From: an uncultured Actinomyces sp.
GTDB taxonomy: Bacteria; Actinomycetota; Actinomycetes; Actinomycetales; Actinomycetaceae
Direction: 5' to 3'
Assembly (NCBI GenBank): GCA_938040725.1
Contig: CALHZX010000011.1
Span: 1-24,751 of the forward strand
DNA length: 24,751 nt
Position 1 is the first letter of the stretch; each line of letters opens with the position of its first letter. The notes beneath the pieces were generated by a model. It was given only the letters and a program-made list of their open reading frames with translations, searched no databases and had not been told where the DNA came from. Positions 1 through 6,568 of the stretch are shown in pieces. Position numbers and translations under genes: made by a program.

Positions 1-123
1 GCGCTGGACGTGCCCACGGGCGCCACGATCGTCCTGGTGCTCACCGCGTGCTTCGGCCTCGCCTGGGTCTTCGCGCCGAGGCATGGCCTCCTCGCGCGGA
101 CATTGCGCGAGAGGCGGGGGTGA
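1..123 (+). CDS. Metal ABC transporter permease (ABC-3 family), C-terminal end only
   Basis: Frame 1 is open from the window edge to a TGA at 121-123 and encodes 40 residues. It reads as the last membrane helix of a zinc/manganese importer permease of the ABC-3 (ZnuB/MntB) family. A Ser/Thr-Gly-Ala-Thr-Ile-Val stretch leads into a hydrophobic segment (IVLVLTACFGLAWVFA), then a short Arg-rich cytoplasmic tail (RHGLLARTLRERRG). In that family the protein forms the inner-membrane channel and works with a binding lipoprotein and an ATPase, which would lie to the left of the window. Only the tail is visible, so the metal cannot be assigned. The assignment rests on resemblance of the final helix and tail. 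Confidence 0.6.
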   Translation, partial: ALDVPTGATIVLVLTACFGLAWVFAPRHGLLARTLRERRG

Positions 124-217
124 GGTCCTGGCGGTGCTGTGAGTGGGCCTGTGAGCGGGGGCCTGTGTGTGGGCCTCTCCGAGGACCTGGCCCTGGCCTC
201 GTGAACCTGTAATTCGC

Positions 218-246
218 TTGTTAACGTGAACGACTGGTCATATGCT
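218..246 (+). promoter_or_regulatory. Candidate promoter of the S8 protease gene
   Basis: A -35-like TTGTTA (218-223) and a -10-like TATGCT (241-246) are separated by exactly 17 bases. The predicted transcription start is near 253, about 50 bases before the GTG start at 303. This is the best sigma-70-type match between the permease stop and the protease. The rest of 124-281 holds GC-rich repeated GGGCCTGTG-like words but no recognisable gene. Confidence 0.45.
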
Positions 247-302
247 TGGCGGGGTAGCACAGTGTTCTGTGGCCCACGTTTGTGGGTGGAGGTGAGGCGA
301 AA

Positions 303-1502
303 GTGAAGCGGCGTAAGCGCAGCCGGTCGCGCGTGAGGAACAGCGTCGCCGTGGCTGCTGTGGGCGCGCTCGCGGCGGGCATCGTGTCGATTCCCGCTGC
401 CCCCGCGCACGCAGCCGACACGATCACCGCGGCCGATCAGTCGTACTTCTCGTACTACGGCCTCGATCGGGCGCGCGCGAAGGGCTACGCGGGCGAGGGC
501 GTCACCATCGCGATGATCGACGGTCCGGTGGACACATCCGTGCCTGAACTTAAGGGTGCAAAAATTACGGCTAAGGAAACCTGCACCATAACGAGTTCTA
601 ATGGTTCTCGGACGCACGGCACGGGTGTGGCTTCTATCCTCGTGTCGGATGTCTACGGTGTTGCTCCCGGAAGTTCCCTGTTGAGCTACACGATCGCTTT
701 TGGTAACCAGAATGATCAGGCGTCAGAAGACTGCTTCGGCGGCGATGGTTACGTGGGTAAAACAGAGCCGATCTGGGTGCTGAATCAGGCGATGAATGAT
801 GGGGCCCAGATCATCAACCTGTCCGCCTCCAGCGATGATGGCAACGATCAGATGAAATGGACCGTTGCTCGAGCAATGTCGAGTGGAGTAATCCTCGTCG
901 CTGCCGCTGGAAATAACGGTTTTGACAATGATGGTCTGTCTTTGTCTAAATGGTCGGGCGTTGTTGGTGTGACAGCGATCAGTACCGATGGGACTCGACA
1001 GGATTACTCCTCGTGGGGTGAGGGAGTGGTGACGGCTTCTATTGGCGGGCCTGTGCTCTTCCGTAACATCGAAACTGGCGCTAACGACACTGTCTCTGCC
1101 ACGTCGGTCGCCTCGCCGATCGTCACGGGCGTTCTGGCGTTGGCGAAGCAGCGGTGGCCTCAGGCGACTTCCAACCAGCTGCTGCAGTTGCTGGTGAAGA
1201 CGGGCTTGAATCCTGATCATGGGTGGAATAAGTACACCGGGTTTGGCGGCATCGATCCGGGCGCGATCCTGAATACGGATCCGTCGCAGTTCCCTGATGA
1301 GAACCCGTTGGCGCAGAAGCAGGGCGGGTCGAATCCGACGCCGGAGGAGGTTCAGCAGTACGCCGATGGCGTCGTGGATCCGACGGATATTGTGAACGAT
1401 AATTCGTACACGTATCGTGGCTTCGACGAGTCGAAGTTGAAGGATGGCCTGAACGTCTACCCGACGCACTTGGGCACGAGCCCGCGCTACCACCGGAAGT
1501 AG
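303..1502 (+). CDS. Secreted subtilisin-like serine protease (peptidase family S8)
   Basis: This 399-residue protein is an exported serine endopeptidase. The GTG at 303 is preferred over the in-frame GTG at 282 because a strong ribosome binding site (GGAGGTGAG, 288-296) sits just before it. An Arg/Lys-rich N-terminus, a hydrophobic core and an Ala-His-Ala cleavage site near residue 37 form a signal peptide. The catalytic triad is visible: Asp73 in AMIDG, His105 in THGTGVAS and Ser268 in ATSVASP. The oxyanion Asn204 lies in AAAGNNG. The usual Gly before the Thr-Ser of the serine motif is Ala. No C-terminal membrane anchor or LPXTG motif is present, so release into the medium or wall is likely, unlike membrane-anchored mycosins. 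The stretch from about 540 to 1020 is visibly more AT-rich than the ends. The gene has its own promoter and ends at the strong hairpin at 1566-1609. Its substrate is unknown. Confidence 0.85.
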   Translation: MKRRKRSRSRVRNSVAVAAVGALAAGIVSIPAAPAHAADTITAADQSYFSYYGLDRARAKGYAGEGVTIAMIDGPVDTSVPELKGAKITAKETCTITSSNGSRTHGTGVASILVSDVYGVAPGSSLLSYTIAFGNQNDQASEDCFGGDGYVGKTEPIWVLNQAMNDGAQIINLSASSDDGNDQMKWTVARAMSSGVILVAAAGNNGFDNDGLSLSKWSGVVGVTAISTDGTRQDYSSWGEGVVTASIGGPVLFRNIETGANDTVSATSVASPIVTGVLALAKQRWPQATSNQLLQLLVKTGLNPDHGWNKYTGFGGIDPGAILNTDPSQFPDENPLAQKQGGSNPTPEEVQQYADGVVDPTDIVNDNSYTYRGFDESKLKDGLNVYPTHLGTSPRYHRK

Positions 1503-1546
1503 GCGCGGCGGCCTGCTCGAGGCCGCATGATGACTGTTCCTGCGAT

Positions 1547-1562
1547 TGTTTCACGTGAAACA
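1547..1562. promoter_or_regulatory. parS-like ParB binding site
   Basis: The 16-base sequence TGTTTCACGTGAAACA is a perfect palindrome. It agrees at every defined position with the bacterial chromosomal parS consensus (TGTTNCACGTGAAACA) that ParB/Spo0J recognises. It lies 44 bases after the protease stop codon and just before the terminator hairpin, outside any coding region. That the site is bound in vivo, and that this locus is near the replication origin, is inference; no parA, parB, dnaA or gyrB gene is in the window. Confidence 0.7.
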
Positions 1563-1565
1563 TTG

Positions 1566-1609
1566 ACGCTGAGGCCCCAGCCCACGATGGTGGGCTGGGG
1601 CCTCAGCGT
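1566..1609. terminator. Bidirectional terminator hairpin after the S8 protease
   Basis: A perfect 20-bp inverted repeat (arms 1566-1585 and 1590-1609, with GAGGCCCCAGCCCAC at the core of the left arm) encloses the 4-base loop GATG. It lies 64 bases after the protease stop and is followed by GTGTTT on the plus strand. It sits between the protease and the minus-strand operon coming from the right, so it probably ends transcription from both directions. A 39-base block of it recurs identically at 2184-2222. Confidence 0.8.
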
Positions 1610-1611
1610 GT

Positions 1612-1641
1612 TTAGTGGCCTTGTTTTTCTTCTGAGGTGTC
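1612..1641 (-). pseudogene. Remnant of the C-terminal codons of a PKD-like protein
   Basis: These 30 bases are identical to 3036-3065, which encode the last nine residues (DTSEEKQGH) and stop codon of the PKD-like gene at 3036-3753. The same stop and codons therefore occur here on the minus strand, directly beside the terminator hairpin. To the right of 1641 the two sequences diverge at once and no related reading frame continues. This is either the stump of a second copy or the old end of the operon, left behind when 1642-3035 was inserted or duplicated. Confidence 0.6.
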
Positions 1642-1725
1642 GGTATCGTGCCGCGTCGCGCGCTTCGGTTCCGGCCTCGCACTTCCTGAAGTCCCTCTAT
1701 GCCGCTTTCCGCCTCGCCAATGAAC

Positions 1726-1795
1726 TTCTATGGGATCTGTTGAGGGTTCTATGAGATAGAAATGGACTTCTATGACATAGAAGTGAAGTTCTATG
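1726..1795. repeat. Four-fold 21-bp-spaced TTCTATG operator-like array
   Basis: TTCTATG occurs at 1726, 1747, 1768 and 1789, a spacing of exactly 21 bases (two helical turns) each time. The third copy is the left arm of a perfect 19-base palindrome (1766-1784, ACTTCTATG-A-CATAGAAGT). The second is also palindromic (1747-1761, TTCTAT-GAG-ATAGAA), while the first and fourth are half sites. This looks like cooperative binding sites for a dimeric regulator, or iterons. A ribosome-binding-site-like GAGGAG and ATG codons follow at 1812-1833, but only a short open frame comes after them. The array probably once controlled the gene whose stub ends at 2133. Confidence 0.6.
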
Positions 1796-1956
1796 AAATG
1801 GTGCCATCAGAGGAGTAGATGCTCATGCTGCGCCATCGTCGACCAATAGCTGATGCGAAACGGGCGCGGCAGTTCGCTACAAGGCCGTCACCAACACCTG
1901 GTGCCCCAGCATTTGGTGCCTGTCCGTGACACTAGGCCATGCCTCGTCGGCGATAG

Positions 1957-2133
1957 CGACGAGGAGGACCCCTACAACACGGGTGTTCATGGAATGATGG
2001 CGAGTATCGGGAGAGCTTTGGTGTGACCGCTGAAGAAGCACGAGCAGATCTGCGGGACCTTGTGTCACGAGGCCTGGTCACATCCTCAGGTGAGCGCCGT
2101 TGGGTGCGTTACGAGCTTGTTCAGGGGAACTGA
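1957..2133 (+). pseudogene. C-terminal winged-helix stub of an AlbA-type ATP-binding protein
   Basis: The plus frame is open from 1957 to the TGA at 2131-2133 without a credible start. It ends in a winged-helix-like sequence (ESFGVTAEEARADLRDLV, then SRGLVTSSGERRWVRYEL). That pattern, a Phe-Gly-Val-Thr turn, a recognition-helix-like ARADLRDLV and a basic wing, is typical of the C-terminus of COG2865 proteins (an AlbA_2/Schlafen-like ATP-binding domain followed by a DNA-binding winged helix). The N-terminal domain is missing, and 1801-1956 contains only short frames. The operator-like array at 1726-1795 lies just upstream, so the surviving parts may be the promoter and tail of one deleted gene. 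The family call is moderate; a MarR- or ArsR-like helix-turn-helix is the alternative. Confidence 0.45.
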
Positions 2134-2159
2134 GAGCTTCTTATTGCTGTCCTGGCAGT

Positions 2160-2222
2160 AATTGCACGTGAAACATCGCTGCAGAGGCCCCAGCCCACGA
2201 TGGTGGGCTGGGGCCTCAGCGT
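2160..2222. repeat. Second, degenerate copy of the parS-like site plus hairpin
   Basis: Positions 2160-2175 keep the right half of the parS-like palindrome (CACGTGAAACA) but have lost three bases of the left half. Eight bases later, 2184-2222 is identical over 39 bases to 1571-1609 and still folds into a 15-bp stem (2184-2198 with 2203-2217, loop GATG). The copies are offset by 613 bases and flank the operator array and the winged-helix stub. The hairpin could still terminate minus-strand transcription of the gene at 2326-3021. The damaged palindrome is unlikely to bind ParB well. Confidence 0.7.
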
Positions 2223-2325
2223 ATAGTGCGCTTGAGCTATGGCACCGCGGATGCGCGGCTAAGGATCATTACAAAGTTGATTCTGCATCCTGTTGTGATC
2301 AGTGACTACCGATTTTCGGTGTTCG

Positions 2326-3021
2326 CTAGTGATCCCAGATGTGGGTGACGACCCATGCATCCCCCCGCTCTTCAAGAAATAGGACACGAAAGAGTGTTCG
2401 TTCGTTGTTGATTTCCTCGTCGGTTACTGTGCTTATGGTGTCGTATTGTTCTGATGCCTTTTCTTCTGTTAGGTGGTGGAATCACGCCGGTGTTTGCAAA
2501 TATGTGAATTCGATACAAATTCCTTTAGTGCCCGCCTTTTGGAGTGAACACTCGTATATCTCATTTGTTTGAAGATACTGATTGGTGAGCGGCCTGACGA
2601 GATATGCATCTGTATGCATGCGTTCCAGGTCGCGTGCAAATGCGTCGCAGTAGCCCTCAACCTGACATACCTTCATGAAATCTTCTGTGTCTCCGGTGTT
2701 GAACGCATAAGCCCATAGGTCGATGTACCACTGTGATGTCGCTTGGGCACCAATTTGTCCGCCCGCGTGGAGGTGTGGTGGGGGAGTGGGCTTCGTGACG
2801 TCAACGGGTGTTGGTTCTGCGGATTGGGGAGTGTCTCCTGACTGGCGGCCAGATTGTTCGGTGCTGTCAGACTGGGGCGACTGTGCTCCGGACTGAGGCT
2901 CAGCGTTCGCGTGGGCTCGAGCGTTGAATGCGTGGAACCCCAGGAATGACGCGGCGACGATAACAATAGCGGCAGTGGCAGCGCCGATCCACTTTCCGAT
3001 GGTGGAGAGTTTCGTGATCAT
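2326..3021 (-). pseudogene. Membrane-anchored DUF6318-like protein, interrupted by an in-frame TGA
   Basis: The frame starts with ATG at 3021 and meets a TGA at 2482-2484 after 179 codons. The same frame then runs on for 51 sense codons to a TAG at 2326-2328. The residues after the TGA look genuinely coding (FHHLTEEKASEQYDTISTV, then a Trp-rich end WVVTHIWDH), so the full protein was probably 231 codons. It has a hydrophobic anchor at residues 11-30, a Gln/Ser/Pro-rich linker to about residue 85, and a domain beginning WYIDLWAYAFNTGDTEDF. That domain matches the motif VYAWNTGDTQPF in the paralogue at 5395-6195. Such short anchored actinobacterial proteins resemble the DUF6318 type; the function is unknown. 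It starts 14 bases after the stop of the PKD-like gene, implying one message. The TGA may be a real nonsense mutation (for example from CGA or TGG) or a sequencing error. Confidence 0.65.
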
Positions 3022-3035
3022 GGTGCATCACTCGC

Positions 3036-3753
3036 TTAGTGGCCTTGTTTTTCTTCTGAGGTGTCCGTGTTGTTGACGATGAGTTGACTGAGCGGGAACG
3101 GTCCGGTCGTCTCGGTGGTGGTGACCAGGCCGTTAATGGTCTGTGTGTCACCCGTGAAGGGGTTGGTGGCCGTACCCGCCCACGTGGTGGTCAGCGTGAT
3201 GGTACGCGTGGCGGAGGGGTATGGGCCGTCCAGGAAGGACTTCCACCCGTTGGGTGCCTTGTAGTAGTGGCGGATCAGGGCGGGGTCGGTGTTGGGGTCC
3301 ATGCCTTCTTGCCAGGGCATCCCAGGCTCGGTCGTGGTCAGGTCCGGGGTTCCATCCCCCCAGCTCCACGTGTAGGACGTGGCCGTGAATGTCACGGTGA
3401 CCTCGCGGCCGAACATCGTAACTACATGGGTTTGAGTGGGGCGCGTAGCCGCTACGAGCGTGGGAATGTACTTGTTCGTGTACGACACCCCTTCGGGCCG
3501 TTTGTACAGGCCGGCCCCGTCGGCGTGGATGACCGCGCGTGCAAGATAGAGCATGTCGCGCGTTGTTGGGATACGGCCCGGGTCTTGGTTCGGTCCTCCC
3601 TGCGGATCGGGGGGAAGTGGACAATTGTCGACGGTGGTGTCATCAGAGACTACCGGACTGTTGGATGCCTTTCCGACGTAAACTGGCTCATCGCATTTGA
3701 GGGTGTAGGTGTGGTGGGCGGCGTTGGGTGTGTCGTAGTTGTGTAGGGATCGA
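3036..3753 (-). pseudogene. Secreted PKD-like protein, C-terminal part cut off by ISL3 insertion
   Basis: The frame continues to 3812, but its first 20 residues come from the end of the ISL3 element. The native part starts at about RSLHNYDTPN and runs for some 239 residues. It contains a PKD-like motif (SYTWSWGDGTPDL, compare the canonical W-x-F/W-G-D-G) followed by a beta-rich, Thr-rich stretch (RTITLTTTWAGTATN) and a polar tail ending DTSEEKQGH. The piece has no signal peptide. The missing 5' part, with a clear signal peptide, lies on the far side of the element at 5111-5405. Intact relatives in Actinomyces-like genomes are exported proteins of unknown function, probably at the cell surface. 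The fragment is still open and could be translated from the internal ATG at 3812, but would remain in the cytoplasm. Confidence 0.65.
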
Positions 3754-5110
3754 GGTCTTTCGATGATGGTGATTCCTACACCGTCCATCTGAAAGGCCTC
3801 GATATGCCTCATACTACCTTTGATCTCCCAGACCTGAGCGCGTTCGCGCGTCTGGATGACCTGGGCCTGGAATTGACCGGCCAGCGCATGTGGTCAGACC
3901 ATGCAGTATTGGCCTGCCGGATCGCTGGTGCGGACCGGTGATGTCGACGCGGTGAAGGTCAGGGCGCCTCGCGCGACATGGTGATCAGGTGCCCCGCGCA
4001 CGAGCCCTACGGGTGGTGCCCCACGATCTTGCACGTGAGCGTGCGTCGCTACCGGTGTCAGGAGTGCGCTCACGTGTGGAGTCAGGATATGAGCCACGCG
4101 GCCGCTCTGCGTGCGAAGCTCTCGCGGGCGGCGGTGCGCTGGGCGCTGACGGGCATGGTTGTCCACCATTTGACAGTGGTGTGTATCGTCCAGGCCCTAG
4201 GTGCGTCCTGGAAGAGCCGCCAACACCGCTGTCCTGACCGAAGGAGAGAGCTCACTAATCAACGACCCGGCCTGGTTTGAAGGCGTGCGTGTCATCGGCG
4301 TCGATGAACACGGATGGCGCTAAACGCCCTACGGAGTCAAATACGTCACCGTCATCTTGGACTTGACGCCCATCCAAGAGCGCCGCGGCCTCTCCCGACT
4401 CTTGGACATGGTCCCAGGCCGCTCCAACAAGATCTTCAAACCCTGGCTGGCTGCCCAGCCCGATACGTGGCGCGGCCACATCAAGATCGTGATTCACCGG
4501 GTTTCAAAAGCGCCGCCGCCGAAGAACTCACCGACGCAAGGGCAGTCATGGATCCCTTCCACGTCGTACACCTCGCCAGGGATGCTCTCGATGAGCGTCG
4601 TCGACGCATTCAGCAAGAACTCCGCCACCGGTGCAGGCGGGCCACGGACCCCTCTACAAGGCCCGCAGGATGTTACACACCAGATCCTGCATGCTCCCGT
4701 CGCGTCAGCAGCGCCAGATAGTCGAACTGTTTTCCAGCGAGGAGTACGTCGTCCTTGAGGTCACGTGGAGCGCCTATCAGAACATCACCTGGCGCCTACC
4801 GTGCGCCCGATACGAGCGCGGGCATGGCCACGATGCGAGCCGAAATCAACACGCTGACTTCCAGGCGCGTGCCGAGGGGCCTGACCGAGCTCATCACGCT
4901 AGGCAGGACACTTAAGCGTCGAGCCAGGGACATCCCGGCCTACTTCGGCCCCCCCACACCAGCAATGGCCCCACCGAAGTCATCAACGGCCGCCCCGAAC
5001 ACCTACGCAGATCTGCACTCGGATTCAGAAACCTCACCCACTACATCACCCGAGCACTCCTCGAAACCGGCGGATTCAGACCCGAACAACACCCTCAATT
5101 ATGAAGAGCC
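3754..5110 (+). mobile_element. Decayed ISL3-family insertion sequence
   Basis: About 1.36 kb separates the two halves of the PKD-like gene. The right end, read inward from 5110, is GGCTCTTCATAATTGAGGG, matching the GGCTCTTC terminus characteristic of ISL3-family elements. The left end is placed at 3754 (GGTCTTTCGATGATGGTG), an imperfect partner. No 8-bp target duplication is visible (GGGATCGA on the left, CGTAAACT on the right), so the ends have decayed or a neighbouring deletion occurred. The transposase inside is broken, so the element cannot move by itself. Confidence 0.75.
3804..5104 (+). pseudogene. ISL3-family transposase, multiply disrupted
   Basis: Start at ATG 3804 behind GAAAGG. 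Concatenated frames give a recognisable ISL3 transposase. An N-terminal helical part is followed by a zinc-binding region (IRCPAHEPYGWC, RRYRCQECAHVWSQD). The DDE core follows, with VIGVDEHGWR and, in a shifted frame, TGFKSAAAEELTDARAVMDPFHVVHLA. The end has the family signature NGPTEVINGR, NLTHYITRALLETGGFRP. Lesions visible: a TGA where ADRW is expected (about 3939), a frameshift near 4212, a TAA after HGWR (about 4321), a deletion/frameshift near 4493 and further shifts after about 4640. At around 430 codons the reconstructed length is normal for the family. Inactive as it stands. Confidence 0.85.
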
Positions 5111-5405
5111 CGTAAACTATCTTGCAGGGTACTGCACTCTTATAGGAGTCTGACACGGGATCAGCCTGCATATCAGCTGTTAGGCGAGGAATATCGTCAG
5201 CAGGAAGATGATCACTCGAAGAAGAACCCGGGTCGGATTCGTGATCTCCGTACTCTCCATCAACGACGGCATGCCCATCTTCGGTGTGTCCTCCTATCCT
5301 AGGAGGCTCTGCTCCTAGAGCAGATGCGGAATTGGGCACCAGAAAAGAGGGGAAAAGAACGACTAGGAGAATTGTGATACTGAAAAACGGTAATCTAGCC
5401 CTCAT
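5111..5405 (-). pseudogene. Secreted PKD-like protein, N-terminal part with signal peptide
   Basis: This is the 5' piece of the gene split by the ISL3 element. The ATG at 5405 overlaps the stop of the upstream gene (5395-5397), a typical coupling arrangement; a further in-frame ATG lies at 5444. It encodes a signal peptide (MRARLPFFSITILLVVLFPS, cleavage near NSASA) and then a polar Asp/Ser-rich region. The frame passes into the element at 5111 and ends at 5076. It is assigned to the same gene as 3036-3753 because order, strand and the missing signal peptide all fit. Fusing the two pieces would give an exported protein of roughly 340 residues, plus whatever was lost at the junction. Confidence 0.6.
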
Positions 5406-6195
5406 TATCACCAACAGTCCTTCCTTGTACCTCTTTCCATCCACCGTCTCGCCATGTCATAATGAATGTGACTGTGGACTTATATGTTGAGCTGGATGAC
5501 TGTAGTTTTGTCCGTGTGCAGGAGGCTCCGTCGTCTGTTTCCGTACGGAATTTAACAAGAATAGATCCCTCAGGTACGTCGTCTCCATTTGCAGCAATTG
5601 GCTCTACGCGGAGAACATGCGTGATATTTGATTCCATTCCGTAACTCCACCCGTTGGCATATTGCTCATTCACATCATTTATGTAGTCCGATGCAAATTT
5701 CGACGTTGGGGAGGACATTTCCGCGAATGGTTGCGTGTCTCCGGTATTCCACGCGTAGACCAGCAGTGCAAGGTAGTGCTCTGCTGCTGCTTCGGCGCCG
5801 CGCTCACTGTTTTCCTTGGCCGCCTCGGGTAGTTCGGGTTTGGTGTAGGTGTCTGCTGCAAACTCTGTGGGGCGTACGAGGACTCCATCGGGGCCGATCG
5901 CGTAGCCGCCCGACATGGCGGCCTCGCTCGACGCCGACGGCATGGGCGCAGGATGCACGGTGGGTGTTGCCGCGGCGCTGGGGTGTTCGTTCCACCAGTC
6001 AATGCCCGCGGCCAGCCTGTAGGCAGCAACAGATGCCACAGCCACCAGCACAGTGAGCCCGATACCCATTGCCCATGGGCGCAGCGCTGCGCGCGTGGCT
6101 GCTCGGGAGCGCTTCTTGCGGCGCGACGGCTGGGTGAGGAAGTCTTGCTTGTCTTCCTCGGTGTCGAGTCTCTCGGATAGGGGTGGGACCTTCAT
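5395..6195 (-). CDS. Membrane-anchored DUF6318-like protein, first gene of the exported-protein operon
   Basis: The frame is open from 6309, but the ATG at 6195 is chosen because GCGGAGG lies just upstream and the residues before it do not look like protein. The 266-residue product has a charged N-terminal segment with a basic RRKKRSRAA patch (residues 25-33). One membrane helix follows at about 41-62 (WAMGIGLTVLVAVASVAAYR), then a Pro/Ala/Ser-rich linker and an extracytoplasmic domain from about residue 128. The motif LLVYAWNTGDTQPFAEM makes it a paralogue of the broken gene at 2326-3021. It overlaps the start of the PKD-like gene, so the three genes formed one minus-strand operon. It is the only intact member left. 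The anchor topology (N-terminus in, domain out) is clear. The function, perhaps in surface assembly, is unknown. Confidence 0.75.
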   Translation of the reverse strand: MKVPPLSERLDTEEDKQDFLTQPSRRKKRSRAATRAALRPWAMGIGLTVLVAVASVAAYRLAAGIDWWNEHPSAAATPTVHPAPMPSASSEAAMSGGYAIGPDGVLVRPTEFAADTYTKPELPEAAKENSERGAEAAAEHYLALLVYAWNTGDTQPFAEMSSPTSKFASDYINDVNEQYANGWSYGMESNITHVLRVEPIAANGDDVPEGSILVKFRTETDDGASCTRTKLQSSSSTYKSTVTFIMTWRDGGWKEVQGRTVGDNEG

Positions 6196-6227
6196 GGTGT
6201 GTGTGCCTCCGCGGTGAGGTGTCCTCC

Positions 6228-6254
6228 GACGCGCCCCATCGTTGGGGGCGCGTC
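6228..6254 (-). promoter_or_regulatory. Leader hairpin of the exported-protein operon
   Basis: A perfect 10-bp stem (6228-6237 with 6245-6254) with a 7-base loop lies about 33 bases before the ATG at 6195. On the minus strand it reads GACGCGCCCCCAACGA followed by TGGGG. Its first 16 bases recur exactly at 17781-17796 in the leader of the sugar transporter operon. A -10-like TACTCT lies about 15 bases upstream on the minus strand. It may be an RNA regulatory or stabilising element. The remainder of 6255-6552 is AT-richer and shows no gene. Confidence 0.5.
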
Positions 6255-6568
6255 CTTTCTCATCAGAGTACGCGCAGAACCGACACGAAATACTAAGAAT
6301 GCCGCGCAACCATCACGCAAATCCTCCCACCCAAACTCCCGGAACCGCACGGATGTGCACGCAATGATTCAGAGTATATAGCGTTGTGATCGTTGAAAGT
6401 GTTCATTTCTTGTGGCCAAACGGCAGCACTATATCCATGTGTGTGATTCAGGCTGGATGGTAGTCAACTTGGTGTGCAAAACGTGCTAGAAGCTAAACAG
6501 AGGTCAGGGGTCTGTGGGATAGACTTTCAGCCCAATAGAGGGCAGTGTCATAGGGTGTAGCAATTTGT

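Noticed and set aside
1527..1754. A 75-codon plus-strand frame
   Set aside because: It runs through the parS-like site, the terminator hairpin and the PKD-like remnant, so it cannot be a conserved gene.
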